Shown here: positions 44,741 to 57,075 of the stretch, in pieces
Layout of the letters: every line of letters starts with the position of its first letter
Numbering within the stretch: the stretch's first letter is position 1
Source: Sciurus carolinensis
Lineage: Eukaryota > Chordata > Mammalia > Rodentia > Sciuridae
DNA: 64,000 nucleotides
Direction of reading: 5' to 3'
Assembly: GCF_902686445.1 (NCBI RefSeq)
Contig: NC_062217.1
Coordinates: 174,347,598-174,411,597, forward strand
The notes under the pieces: model-generated
Database searches by the model: none
What the model saw: only the letters and a program-made list of their open reading frames with translations
Told to the model about the DNA's origin: nothing
Made by a program: the position numbers and the translations under genes

Positions 44741-46219
44741 TTAGCTGTATTAGACGTGCTATCAAAGAGGATGAGGAGCTGTCACCCCAGCAAAGCAGCA
44801 AAGTGCAGGAGGCCGGGAGCCCAGCTCCAGCCCACAGGAGGCACTCCATGGCCACGGCTCGGCCCCGCCCCTCACAGAGCAAGTCCCAGCTGCACCGGGG
44901 CACCTGTGGAAGGAGGGAGGGGCCGGCCCTGTGCTGCTGAGCAGGGGGCTGCAGGGCGGGCCCCTCCCATCCCTCAGACCTGTCTCCTCCTCCCGGCTCT
45001 GGCCAAGGGTTCCCTGTCCCAAACACTCCCTGCTCCCCAGTACTCTCCTGAGCTCTTCCTAGTTATGATTTATTGATCAGAACCCCCTAAGTATTAGGAA
45101 CAAGTATGAGACTCAGGCCCCTGATCCACAGGGAGCCTCCCTGCCTCGGAGTCCACCCTCCCCCCCCAGGTCCCCTTGTGCACAGTGGAGAGGGGCTCTT
45201 GGTGTGGTGGACGTGTGGTGCCCTTGGTAGGTGACGGATTTTCCAGCCTCGCTGGGTACGACTGGATGGGACTCATGCGGGGCTGGACTGGGGAAGGAGT
45301 GGCAAGCAGTGGCGGCACTGCATAGAGGCTCGGGCCTCAGGGAGGCCAGGCTCGGTGGAGGTGAACCAGGGCCTGAAGAACTGAACACTGCAGAGGGCGG
45401 CCTGTCAGGGAGGTGGTTTGTCGGCAGTCCCAGAAACACAGCACAGATGTTGAAGGTCACCTGTCTGTGAGGGAAAGACACATGGCAACTCAAACACTTG
45501 GTGGGTGATGTCTCCAGGTGAGTGGAAGTTCACAGGTCAGGACCTCCAGACAAGAGGCAGACTGGCTGGTGTTTAGGCGAGCCCAAGGCTGGCGATTGTT
45601 TCCGTCCCTCTCATGTTCCCTGCCTGCCTGCCTTCCCTCCTACCATGCCAAGTGCCTGAAAAGCCAAGGCCATGTTTATACCTAAGGTTCTGGGTTCAGG
45701 TCTACTAGACAGTTGTCAGTGCAGCTGAGGCCTGACCAACTTCTAGTGGCTCATGCAGAGAATTTGGCTCAGGAGGAATCAGAGGTCTTTCATGTGTCCC
45801 CACAAAGGTGGCACTTGGGAGATTTACTAGGGAGGAAAAGGACACTTCAGAGTCAAACTTCCTCAGACCTTAATCCACCAGGGAGAGACCTTCAATTTTC
45901 AAAATTTCATAATGGAAGAGATTTTACAAACTGAGAATATGCTAATTTTCATTAGCATTATATTATTAACACTTTTCGGGGCATTTAAATTCTGTCCCCT
46001 AGTCTCTATCTAATTGCTGAAGAGCAATGAGTAACTGCTGGTGCAATTCGAGATGCAAAGTTCAGTGGGCCACGCAGGCTTGTCGTTCAGGCTGAGGTGT
46101 GAACTTGGAGTTAATTATCTGTACCCTCTTCCAACATTTCAGAGGCCCTGGAGGCAAAAGCAGGATTGTCACCACCAGGGCAGTGTGAGAGCTCTGAGCA
46201 GGCCCTGCTGGTTGCCTCC
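44741..46219. other. Unassigned sequence with a short perfect palindrome
   Basis: GC-rich to about 45650, then AT-richer. A perfect 8-bp inverted repeat, ATGCTAAT / ATTAGCAT, lies at 45939-45958. No gene is supported. Confidence 0.35.
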
Positions 46220-46562
46220 TGTTAGGCGCGGAATGCTTGAGTCCCCACAGGTCACATTCTGAAGCCCTGACCCACAGTGCAGTGGTATCAGGAGGTGGAG
46301 ACTCGGTAGGCACTTAGGATGTGAGAGTAGGGCCCCTCGAGGTGATTAATGACCTAGAGGAAGAGGAAGAGACACCAGCTATTTGTCTCTCCACCACATG
46401 AGTGTACAGCAAGAGGGTGGCCAGCAGCAGCAAGAGAGCCTCCAGCAAGAACTGAACCTGCAGGCATCCTGGTTGGGGACCTCTCAGCCTCCAGAACCGT
46501 GGGAAATAAGACCTCTGTCATTTAAACCATCCAGCATATGGAACTTTGCTAGCTGACTCACA
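46220..46562 (+). mobile_element. MLT1/MST-type MaLR LTR, sense
   Basis: Starts TGTTAGGCGCGGAATGCTTG, then TGAAGCCCTGACCCAC, GTGGTATCAGGAGGTGGAGA, GAGGAAGAGGAAGAGACACC + AGC, and CAGCCTCCAGAACCGTGGGA + AATAAGACC, ending GCTGACTCACA. The order is diagnostic of eutherian MLT1/MST LTRs. The AATAAA is changed to AATAAG. Confidence 0.8.
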
Positions 46563-47137
46563 GAGTCCCCTCAGGAGCAGCCACCACCATTTTGACAGTA
46601 GGCCTAGGATTCAACCCAAAGGACCCAGAGAAAGCAAGCCTGGGCTTCTCGGTGGGTGCTCCAGGCCTTCATGCTTTTATGAGCAGATTTCTCTGTCGCT
46701 GTTCCTGAAGGAGCAATGTGAGCAACACATTCCAGTCCCTCCCCCTCGTCACCTCCTTCGCCTCTTAGAGAAGGGCACAGTATTCCAATGGGGAGATTGG
46801 AGAGTCTGTGGTCCCCTGGGCCATGAGGAACATCCACCTCCTTTGATCATCCTGATGTTAGGGGTGAAACTGTGAGCATCTTTATCTTCAAATGTGTTGG
46901 CCCGTGGACCTTCTCACAGGTTTCCCTTTATCTACACCCCTTTCACTAGGAACCCGCTCTGGTGCTGGTTCTTTCCGGCACAGATGTAATGCTTCCCTGC
47001 CACAGGGGAGTGCTCATTATGGCTCCAAGTCCCCACTTTACTTTACAAGACAAGTCTGACCCTCAGGGTCAGTGATTCTTTGTCTTAGGTCAGTGTCTGT
47101 TCTTATTTAACTCCCACCCAAAATTAGAGGTTGTTTT
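46563..47137. other. Unassigned spacer
   Basis: A 109-codon plus-strand frame starts at 46546 and extends out of the LTR end. No recognised domain and no other feature. Confidence 0.35.
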
Positions 47138-47862
47138 GTGGGAGTTGTGAGGAAAGAGGCTGAGTGAAGCAGGGCTTATCAAGCTGTAATTAAGGGACTA
47201 CAAAGAAGAGTAGACAAGGCCTACCCTCTACGGATAAATACTATAGTATGCAGGTATTGGCAATCTATAAAAGAAAATAAGCTTACTTGCTCTAAGAATT
47301 TGTGATGGGCTGACAGATCTGGCTCCATGAGAATGTTATAGACCAGACTCTAAGGGAAATGACTAAATAGACTCCATTTTGCTCTGAGACTCCATGCTAT
47401 GTAGGAAATAAGCTTCTCCCATGGGAACACCCTGCCTCTGTGCCCATCATCAGTTACTTAGCGTGACAAGTTTAATAATATACAATGGCAACTCCTATGT
47501 AGTAAAAATTGCTCTCCTTTGACCTCTATTGCTCTTAACCAATGTACCATGTAAACGGTAATTGTGTTGATGTTAGCAACCATTCTTTAGTTTGTACCTA
47601 GGTAAGGGTCAGTTTGACCCACTTCCCCCTCTGTTGATGATCTCATGATGTTAGTTTGTAATTTTGAATCATAGCAATAGACACTTATGATTGATGTGAT
47701 TTTTGGTATAAGAACCCCTACAATGCTGTGGTTGGTGCTGTTCTTCCAATAGCCATTTTTTTGGGCATTGTGTGAGACAGTCAGCTGGCCAGCTTAATAA
47801 AGACTCTCAAATTTGGACTTCTCAGTGGTGTTCGGTCTGTTCTTAAGTTGCACCCCATAACA
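47138..47862 (+). mobile_element. Solo ERV LTR, 725 bp, well preserved
   Basis: Starts TGTGGGAGTTGTGAGG and ends CACCCCATAACA, giving TG...CA borders. It carries a TATA box (TATAAG, 47707-47712), an AATAAA signal (47796-47801) about 85 bp later, and a U5-like TCAGTGGTGTTCGGTCTGTT. GTTT precedes it and AGTTT follows, a possible 4-bp duplication offset by one base. No primer-binding site or gag follows. The family is not identified; class I (ERV1) is the best guess from layout. Confidence 0.7.
47707..47712 (+). promoter_or_regulatory. TATA box of the solo LTR
   Basis: TATAAG sits upstream of the AATAAA signal at a spacing consistent with a short R region. Activity is inferred only. Confidence 0.5.
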
Positions 47863-48139
47863 AGTTTACATAAGGTGCACAGAGGACTAAATTTTAGAAT
47901 AAAAATATTATGTTTATTCAAATAAAAAAATTAATATATATTTGGAGCAGAAAACTTGGAGAATTTGACAAAAATAACAGCACTAAAGTAAGTAAATAAA
48001 TAGAGAATTGTCTATAGTAATGCTGTCCAGGATCATGTGCTCTTATTACTTAGGGTTAAGATTTTGCAGTCTATGTTTGTAACTATAATTTTACTTATTA
48101 CCTTTTCAAAGTAAAAGTGTCATGATGGTGTGTATAATT

Positions 48140-48450
48140 TTCTAGATTGGATAAAAGACATACCAGGAAAATATTAACAAAAGGAAAGACACTGGCTACT
48201 TTATTGATATACTGGATTAAATAGCATTTCTAATACCATCAATACACATGTAGAAAACACATCTGAAGAAATATCAAGGTATAAATCTGAGGAATATGTG
48301 TAAGAAAAAGTTATGAAACTTTATTTAAAAAGTCATCGAAGATGACTTAAGTAAATAGAGAGGTATACCATGTGCATGGATAGGAAGACTCAATATCATA
48401 AAGATGTGAATTCCCAAGAAAACTAATACATAGGTGCAATGCACTGCACT
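48140..48450 (+). mobile_element. LINE-1 ORF2 remnant, sense
   Basis: AACAAAAGGAAAGACACTGG, then AAATAGAGAGGTATACCATG, GCATGGATAGGAAGACTCAA and TATCATAAAGATGTGAATTC, match the ORF2 segment downstream of the reverse transcriptase. All frames are broken. Confidence 0.6.
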
Positions 48451-48814
48451 GTGAATTTTTCTTGTGTCAAGTATCATGCTCATGTAATATGATTTTAATG
48501 GGTTTACAGAATTCTTTTATGTACAAGTTCCATAATTTACTTAAGGAGTCTACTGCTTGCTGTTCAAATATTTTCTTTTCCTAGCGTAAATGCACTGTTT
48601 TGAAAATCTTGAATAGAACTTATCAAATGAATTTCTAATATTTTTGCCATAAATACTTAGAAATAAAATTGCTAGACCAAAGGAACCAGCCATTTTCCAT
48701 GTTTTGCAATTTTCCCATCAGAACATTTTGCTGTGTTGACTTGTCCTGTCAGTGAGGAGTCACATTCTGGGTGCTGCCATCCCAACAGACTTAGTTAATG
48801 GGGCAGGCATCTGT

Positions 48815-48935
48815 GTGTCTTCATTCATCACTAGACCATGTGCTCTGGGATCCGAGAACATTCCAGCATATGGCCTTTGTCCAGCATGTGTTTTGTGCAT
48901 GTCAAATATTTGTGAATAAAAGAATGAAAAACCAA
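48815..48935 (+). mobile_element. Possible L2 3'-end fragment
   Basis: CACTAGACCATGTGCTC, CCAGCATATGGCCTTTGTCC and AATATTTGTGAATAAAAGAA + TGAA follow the usual L2 3'-end order (start-of-tail, then AATATTTGTTGAATGAA). Diverged; moderate to low confidence. Confidence 0.4.
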
Positions 48936-50087
48936 GTTGAGGAAGATGTTACACATTTTGCACAATGTGCTGACAAATGCTGGCGAGCCGGCTCTTACCT
49001 GGACTGTCCGGCTGTCAGTTGCAGAGGTCTATAAGATACCAAAACATGTCGCATTCTCCAACAGGTACACAGCAAGCGTAGAAGAAAGACCAGTGGAATG
49101 GATGGGATCCCCCTGTGGCCCCAGCACGTGGCTTCTGTGGTGCTCGATGAGGAGGAGAGAAATCAGCATGGATGCCTTGCAGGTCCACTGTGCCTTTAGA
49201 GTTCCAGGAGTCACCTCCCTCCTCACATCAACTCCACATCAGCAAGACTGTGACATCTCCACGTCCTTCTCAGTACTGGGCAGGAGTGTGAACCTGCAAG
49301 CCGTGCATCTGACCTCGCTTCTGCCTTTTGGATGTCAAACAGAAGGACCCAGGCACTGCCCTGGGCAGTTGCTGTGTCTGCAGTGGCCCCCAGGCCCCTG
49401 CTCTGGGGATCTGGGAGTGGGTTTCGACAACAAACACAGGGTTTCCACCCAGAATATATTTACTAACTTTGTAAAGTAAGTCACTGGCTTTGGTGTTTTG
49501 TCCCTGTCTTAAGATGGTCAATAAGGTCACAGATCTAATTTTATCACATCTGAATCTGTGTATTTTGCTTATAGAAGGTCACATGTTTTAGATTCACACT
49601 TTACATTTAATCTAGCTTCTTTGGCATTTGTCTACATAAATTTGTGGCTGCATAAATTTATGGCTGCATAAACTAAATGCATTTGACAATAATTCTTAGT
49701 TTTAATACATTTTAAAAAGCTGAATCTTACAAAAGATGAATGCCTGTTTCACTTGCTAACCTGTCAATGTCTTAGATTCCAGGGAGCCTCCTGGGGACCC
49801 TAAGCAGAGAGTACTAATAAACCCTGAAATGGGGAGAGCCTTGATTGGCAGTCAGACGGAAGGCAGCCTGCCTAAGCAAGCCCGGAAGCCTGGTCAACAA
49901 CCTGGAGATATTCTTCCTTCAACATATTTGTAAAGACAGTGGGGGCTAATTCATAAAACTCAGAATTTTGGAGACATTCTACAATGGTGGAAAGGTTGAT
50001 CTTCATTTGTTGCATTGATTCAATGCATGGATAAGGACTTTTGCCTTTAAATTAAAAACAAATGTTATAAAATTTTTGTTTTTTAAA
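48936..50087. other. Unassigned sequence
   Basis: A 180-codon plus-strand frame (48937-49479) has no recognised domain. A small imperfect tandem repeat (TGGCTGCATAAATTTA) lies near 49640-49675. Confidence 0.35.
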
Positions 50088-51283
50088 CAAAAACTACACC
50101 CACACCTGGAGACTAAATAATATGCTATCGAATGAAGCAATGATAACAGAAGACAGAGGAAACAAAAAAATTCTTAGAGGTAAAGGAGAACAATGATACA
50201 ACATATCAAAACCTCTGGGACACTCTGAAAGCAGTACTAAGAGGAAAGATCATTGCGTTGAGCTCATACATTAAAAGAATAAAAAGTCAACAACTAAATG
50301 ACCTAACATTACATCTCAAATCTCTAAAAATAGAAGAACAGATCAACACCAAAAGTAGTAGAAGACAGCAAATAATTAAAATCAGAGCTGAAATCAATAA
50401 AATTGAAACAAGAGAAACAATTCAGAAAATTGACAAAACAAAAAGTTGGTTCTTTGAAAAAGTAAACAAAAGTGATAAACCCTTAGTCACACTAATGAAT
50501 AGAAGGAAAGAGAAAACTCAAATTATTAGAATTTGTGATGAAAAAGGAAAAATCTGACAGACACCATTGAAATACATAACAAAATTAGAAGCTACTTTGA
50601 AAATCCATACTCCAACAAAATAGAAAATATTGAAGACATTGAAAAATTTTTGGAGACATATGATCCTCCCAAACCACATACACAATTTAAACAGATCAAT
50701 TTCAAGCACTGGAATAGAAGAAGTCATCACAATCCTACCAATGAAGAAAAGCCCAGGACTAGATGGAGTCTCCGTCGAATTCTACAAGACCTTTAAAGAA
50801 CTAATACCAATACTCTTCAAAGTATTCCAGGAGACAGAAAAAGAGGGAACCCTTCCAAACTCATTCTATGAAGCTAGTATCACTCTGATACCAAAACCAG
50901 ACAAAGACTCATCAAGGAAATAAAACTTTAGACCAATATCCCTGATGAACATAGGTGCAAAAATTCTTAACTAAATTCTGGCAAATTGCATTCAAAAACA
51001 TATTAAAAAGATAGTGCACCACGATCAAGTGAGCTTCACCCCAGGGATTCAAGGTTGGTTCAACATCTGGAAATCAATAAACATAATTTATCACATCGAT
51101 AGACTTAAAGTTAAGAATCATATGATCATTTCAAGAGATGCTGAGAAAGTGTTTGATAAAATACAGCACACCTTCATGCTCAAAACACTAGAGAAAATAG
51201 GGATAGTAGGCACATACCTCTACAATGTAAAGGCTGTCTATGTTAAGCCCATGGCCAACATCATTCTAAATGGAGAATTTTGA
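50088..51283 (+). mobile_element. LINE-1 ORF2 fragment, truncated at both ends
   Basis: Internal ORF2 of a rodent-type L1, one reading frame throughout, interrupted only by stop codons (50558, near 50624, 50924, near 50972). The first segment (50258-50557) holds the linker with [15 protein letters not shown]. The next (50630-50923) has KKSPGLDG and [16 protein letters not shown]. The last (51014-51283) has the finger/palm part with [10 protein letters not shown] and ends at ANIILNGEF. The catalytic FADD box, the C-terminal region, the 3' UTR and the poly(A) tail are missing, as is the endonuclease. The lack of frameshifts makes it younger than the other L1 pieces. Confidence 0.9.
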
Positions 51284-53939
51284 TGCTGAGACCTCATCTA
51301 CTAGGTGTTCTCCTGCCAAACCCACACCCAGTCCCCACCCCTCCTCTTGGGTGCTACCATCACCTGTGAGTGCCCCACAGGCACAGCTGTGCACATGGCC
51401 ACAGACCTGTGTGTCTTCTAGTGCTTTCTCTGTGTCCCTGTGTGGGTCTACCATGCGCCATGTGACCTCATTCTGCTCAGAGGGAAGATTTCATCATCGG
51501 GTTATTAACCAACCCTCATGAAGTCCCACCCGGGTGCAGGCCCAACTCAGGCCCACTGAGTTAGCCCAGAGCTGTCCTGCTGGCCATGAGGAGAGCCACA
51601 CTCCTGCTCTGGGACCTTGCCGACCTGAGCACCTACCCTGACAGCGTGCCAGGAGGTCTGAGCTGGAGCTCTGTGGAGATGTGGGAAGCTGAGAATCAGA
51701 ACCAGAGCAGCCTGCCAAGGCCCTCGTCTCTTTACAAATGCGACTCAGCCTTTAGACGCAACTTCTGCAAACCCAGAGTGACAAGAGACCTCATAAATAA
51801 GAGGGCCAAGTGAGCAGACGCTATTAAAACATCCTCAACCAACCAAGAAGAACTTTCAGGCCAATGCAGAATTCTCTCTCTTTTTGCCACTTAAGAGAAA
51901 CAAGGTCTGGGGACTCAGAAAACTTTAGAAAGCTCTAGATAAAGGACAACGGATTGCTGATGGCTGGCACGTCATCACGGACCGCCTGGTGCCTGAGGTT
52001 CAGTGGAGGGGAAGCCTCCCTGGTCTGAAAACCATGCCACGCTCTCCTGGTCCCACGGTTCTATGGCAGCTCTTGCACACGGCCCCTCTGTGCTCTGCCC
52101 AGGCTGCAGGCAGGAGGGGTCCCCACCCACCAGGCCTGTCTGTGACGGCAGGCTGGGCCCGACGATGCCTGAGCAGGCGCCACACAGACAGCATCGCGAT
52201 TCGGTGCACTTGACCCAGGAGCTGCACTCCCAAGCACTGTGTCCGTTTAATCATTTCCCAATCTGTTCCCCTTGTGCGCTTCATTACTTTCCTTGGAAAC
52301 AAATATCTGTCAAAATATAATATTAGGATGGCATCTGAAGATCTGAGCGTCCTCAGCAATAATGACTTCACAGCCTTTTCCTCCTCAAAGGAGAGCCGAT
52401 GAGTCTCTCTGAGGGTGCCCTGTCTCGGGCTGCTTTCCTGTCATTGGACGGTAAACACCCTTAACTGGTTCAGGATGCCCTCCCGAGGGGCACTTACCAT
52501 GCGCTTACGGCCTGGGAACCTTTGCAAGAGAATCTGAACCAGGCTGACTGCACGTGTCAGGGCAAATCCAGTCTTCGGAGGAGAGGCAGGATGCCCGGTA
52601 CCGCTGGTGAAGACGGCCGGCTCTTTCACGTGTGGTGGGACTAGCGTGTTCACCAGGAGAATCGCTGGAGTCCCGTGGCACAGCTGAGCACGGGCGTTTG
52701 CCTCTGCCACTCATTTGTCTCACATTTTATTAGCAAGAAAGTGCGGATGAAATAGAGAGGACAGTCCAATTTGGAGATGGCCTCTGAGACCCGAGCAGAG
52801 GCTCTGGTCAGGGTGGGATGTGGGGACGTCTTCCACCCTCTCTTCCCAGCACGCCTGCAGTGGGGCAGAGAGGACGAGAGCAGATGCCCAGGACTGGCCC
52901 GGGTATCCTGCACTCTCTCTGTGCACGTGATTCTGGGGAAGCCCTGGGGCTGCAGGAAGCATCCAGCTATTCCGGAGGATGAGTGGGACAAGCCGCTCCT
53001 CCCAGGGAGGACACGGGCCAGCCCTCCAGGTCCTCAGGCTCAAGGCGAGGAGGTGGGACGGCCCAGCATCCCTCTGCCTCAAGGGTGAATCCTGGACTTG
53101 CCCTCTTCTCTCCATTCGCACCCATCACACTCACTCTCTCGATGGCTCCACACCCCTCTCAGCCCCGGGCCCCAAATCACTGTCAAGAAAACAGCAGCGG
53201 CTTGGTGGCAGAGTGGCTGCTCCGATGACAGCAGTGTGGGCCTGATTTACCCAGTGACACTTGTGCTGAGCCCCAGGTTTACAGCCGAACTCTCTCTGTC
53301 CTTCCCCTAAACATGGTTCCATCGAAAAGCACAATTCCAGACTCGAGGTGAGGCAGACCATCCAGCTGACCTTGAATGGAAACAAAGTGAAGCAGAGCAG
53401 GACAGCACACTGCACAAAACAGGACCGTTCATCCCGGACCAGAGGCCAGCGAGCAGTCTACGAGACCCGTGAAGACAGGCAGGTGCCTCTCAGGTCTCGG
53501 CTGGAGCGTGTGGGTCGGTGACGGGGGGCCAGCTTGGTCCTCAGGGTCCTCTGGAGGAAGGGGCGGCTTCCCGTGGCCCACTGAGCAGGGATGAGCCGTG
53601 CGTTCACAGAGCCATCGCCAGCACGACCTTGGAGGTCCTTCTGCGAGGCTGAAGTTGTCGGGTTCGACGTGCTTTTGCTTGTGAGCACCTGGAATGGCGA
53701 AATGTCTAGAATAACCTCGATTGGTTAATTCATGAGTACTGTTTGAACATGAATTTCAGACCAGGCAAAATGCTAGTTGCAGGAATGAAATTTGAGAAAA
53801 CAGATGTCGTGAGGAAGAGAAGTGACTCAGTCACCCAAGGCAGTGCTGCGGGCTGTGTCCTTCATGTCATGTGGTGTGTCCAGGCCCCGGGCCTCCCCAG
53901 GGAGGCTGCGGGTGTGTGGGAAGGGCAGCGCCCACATAG
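51284..53939. other. Unassigned GC-rich sequence
   Basis: No gene or repeat identified. Frames up to 133 codons overlap on both strands. A less GC-rich block at 52250-52400 looks better preserved but is not identified. Confidence 0.4.
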
Positions 53940-54480
53940 GGTCTCATGGCCATGCAGAGTTGTGTGGTCTTTATCCTAAGAACACTGGGAAGTCAGTGTA
54001 AATCCCCTGAAAACAGGAAGAGCTCTAAGCAGGGAGGCAGCAGGGTGAGTTTTGACTTTTGGGGTTTTTTAATCAGATCTCTGTTGGGTGAGATGTGGCA
54101 AGAGTGGACACAGGAGGCCTGGAGGGAGACCCAGCAGTCACGCACAGGTGGGGTGGCAGCGTGGGCCAGGATGCAGAAGGTGAAGGGCTGGGAGAGAGGT
54201 TGCGGGTGGGGAGCCAGGGTGTGGTGCAGGGGTGTTTGCGGTGGATACAGGAGAGAGAGGAGCTTGATGGATTTTAGAGTCCTGGTTTGTCCATCTGATG
54301 GGACGCTGGAGATGTTTCCAGGAAAGGGAATGCTGGGGAGCACCACTGCGGGGAGGTCACAAGCCCAGTGTTTCCACACGTTGAATTTCAACATCCACGG
54401 CCTGTCTAGGAAGAGAAGCCCAGCAGGCTGGGGTGCCTGGGCTCAGGGCACAGAGAAGTCTGAGCAGAGGTAGGAATTTA
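53940..54480 (+). repeat. Possible ancient mammalian interspersed repeat
   Basis: CTTTATCCTAAGAACACTGG + GAAGTCAGTG, then CTAAGCAGGGAGG, ATCAGATCTC and GGAGACCCAGCAG, resemble a widespread old repeat with the theme 'TTTATCCTRAG-GGAAGCCA-AGCAGGG-ATCAGATT'. I cannot name the family. A 175-codon plus-strand frame here is probably incidental. Confidence 0.35.
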
Positions 54481-56880
54481 TAATCTGATTATAGGCAGCA
54501 ATTAAGGTCATGGACAGAGACAGAACTTCAGAGAGGACAATGGATAGAGGGACCCATGGGGTCTTCGGGGTCTCCTCTGAGAGGAGAGTTTGTAAGAGCA
54601 GGACGAGCAGCCGAGGTGCACAGGAAATGGGCAGGTGGTCTGACCCCAGGAGAGTCTTACAGAGGATCTTCTCAACCACAGGGGCAGCTGCGGGAGGGCA
54701 GGGACAACGGGCTCCGAAGAGGACCCAGCAGAGGCGTCACTGTGATGTGGCTGCTTCCGTGGAGTGCGGGGGTCTGAGGCTGGTGGGGTCCAGCTGGGAA
54801 TGAATCAGGTGGAGGTGGAGCCATACAGACACACCGCTGGGACCCCTGAGCCAGGTCGTCTCTGCCACCCGGCTGTTTGCTCGGACCCGTCTTCAGAGAC
54901 GGGCTCTCCAGCGTCTCTGAGAGGCTCTGGAGCACCATGCAGGGACCTCGGCGGAGACCAGCTAGACAGGTGGCAAGCACGGTAAGTGTCCCAACTCCCG
55001 ACACTGAGCCCCTGGGGTCCTTCCGTGTGGTTCAAAGCTCCTCAAGCTCCTCTAATGTGCGTGCTCTGTGTGGGGCAGAGGGGCCTGGGGACACGTCTCT
55101 GGTCCCCAGGAGCCCTTCCCAGAGGGACAGGGAAGAACATACTGTGCTGTACAATAGTTCTGGGATCTCTAGGAGCTGGTGGTGGTCTGCCGAAAAGGGG
55201 CTGGGTGGTGTAGACTTTAAAGTGTTCGGCAGTGTGTCATTTAACTGCGGAGCCAGGCGTACACAACTCCACCAGGGAGCGAGCCTAAGAGGATGGTGGA
55301 AGACCAGGATTGGGGGCGACAGGCTCTGGGGCGGGAGGATTGCGAGAGGTTCTTTGGCAATTGCCTTTGGAAAGAAAATAGGCCTGAATCTGGGAAAGCT
55401 GGTGTGGTCGATCAGGTCAGCTGGCCTTGCCCACCAGGCTGAGGACCATAGTGAGACAGGGACAGGGCTCAGCTTCTCCTGGAAGCTGCCGAGAACTTGG
55501 CTCCCATCTGTTCCCACCAGAGTCATCATGACTGCAGATAAGGATTCTATCTTTAATGAGACTGTGGCTTCTGTGACCCCCTGTGAGAAGGCAAGGTCAC
55601 TGTCACTGGGGGGAAGTGAACAGCAGACATGATATGAACACTTCCCCGGGGCCACTGGTGAACCATCCACGGAACCTTCCCATCAACAGTTGCTGCTTCA
55701 TTTCCTCCTCCCCAAGGGGCAGGTGGATTGGTACCCACTGGGCCTGCTCTCCCTGTGATGTTTGCTCATGTCCCTTGGCTGCAACTTTCCACACCAGAGC
55801 AACCAACTTAAAACAGTTGGGTCTTACCACTTCTCTTAATATGCTTGACTTAATGCGACTTTCCATGGAAACCCTGTACTGCCAATGGACAAGCAGCTAA
55901 AGGAATTCTGAAATGGGTTGGCCCAGCTCGGAGGCAAAATGTCTGTCAATACTTGGCCTCGCATCTCAGGCCAGTCCCTGGAACTTGCACAATTTATGAA
56001 GCTGTTATTATTCCATTTCTGCAGAGTTCCAAGTCCTGCAGCTCAATAGCACATCACATAGCTGGTGCCACTCTGCATAACAGGCTGTGGCAGCTCTTGA
56101 ACACACTCTGGAAGTTTACTTGGTGTGACAAGAATGAATATAAAGTTATTTGCAATAGATCTACCAAAAAAAGAAGAATCTTATTTCTGTGATGAAAGCT
56201 CTCTCCCGTGGCAACTGCTGTCACTCAGCAGTGGAGATGGGCCAGGCAGGATCGATTCTGCCCCAGCATGAGCCTGCAGAGGGCAAGACTCCTACAGAGA
56301 GCAGGGTGGGCCAAGGACGTCTTGACACTTGCTCCGGAGAAGTGGGTCCTCAGCCCCTCCACCTCTAGGGGGGATCTGGCCTTGCAGTGACCAGAATACC
56401 TGAGAAGGACCAGCCTGCACCTTAAGAAGTGCAGCTTTTACCTGCTGTTCCTTGGAGTGCTCCCTCCCGGGAAGGCCACCGCCATGTTGCCAGCTCTGAG
56501 GAAGCCTTTGCCTCGGGAAAGCCCTTGTGGATAGAGCAGTGCTTTATTTTCTTTTGCTTTGCTTTAGTTTATGAGATTTGTTATAAAACACCTCTGCCTG
56601 TGACTTAGGAACCCTCTTGTGACTGTGGCCCACCTGCTGGGCCACGCAGTGGTGGGAGAGTGCTTCTGGTCTGTTTTAGTGCTGATTTGAACTAATCAGT
56701 CTGGGTGTTTTGGGGGGGAAGGGGTTGATATATATCAGCATTACCTTAGACCAAGTCTCCTTTGCTCAATCTCGGATGTGCTGACATTTTTATAATGGCC
56801 GGGTCAGCCCATCTGGGACAAAGTGCCTCTATTCACATTGTGAAGGCCATGATGCTTAGATTTCAGTCATTTGTCCTTTC
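54481..56880. other. Unassigned sequence
   Basis: A 251-codon plus-strand frame (54877-55632) overlaps a 212-codon antisense frame (55032-55670); neither has a recognised domain. A non-repetitive stretch at 55750-56200 is AT-richer. No gene is supported. Confidence 0.4.
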
Positions 56881-57075
56881 ATTAATTTATTGAATTATCT
56901 GTCTATCATCTATCACTTCACCTCTCTTTTCCCTTTTCTGCCTTCCTTCACTTCTCATTCCCTCTTTCTTCCATCTTTCTCTCTCTCTCCTTCCCTCTTT
57001 ATCTGTCTTTCTCTGACTCTCTTTATCTTTTCCTTAGCTCTCCATCTCACCATTCATATAATTTTTTTTCTTCTT
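56881..57075 (+). repeat. Pyrimidine-rich simple sequence
   Basis: Irregular CTTT, CTCT and CTTC repeats over about 190 bp, with a T-run near 57062-57069. Confidence 0.6.

Noticed and set aside
54877..55670. Overlapping 251-codon (+) and 212-codon (-) frames
   Set aside because: Extensive overlap on opposite strands without any recognised domain fits low stop density better than coding.
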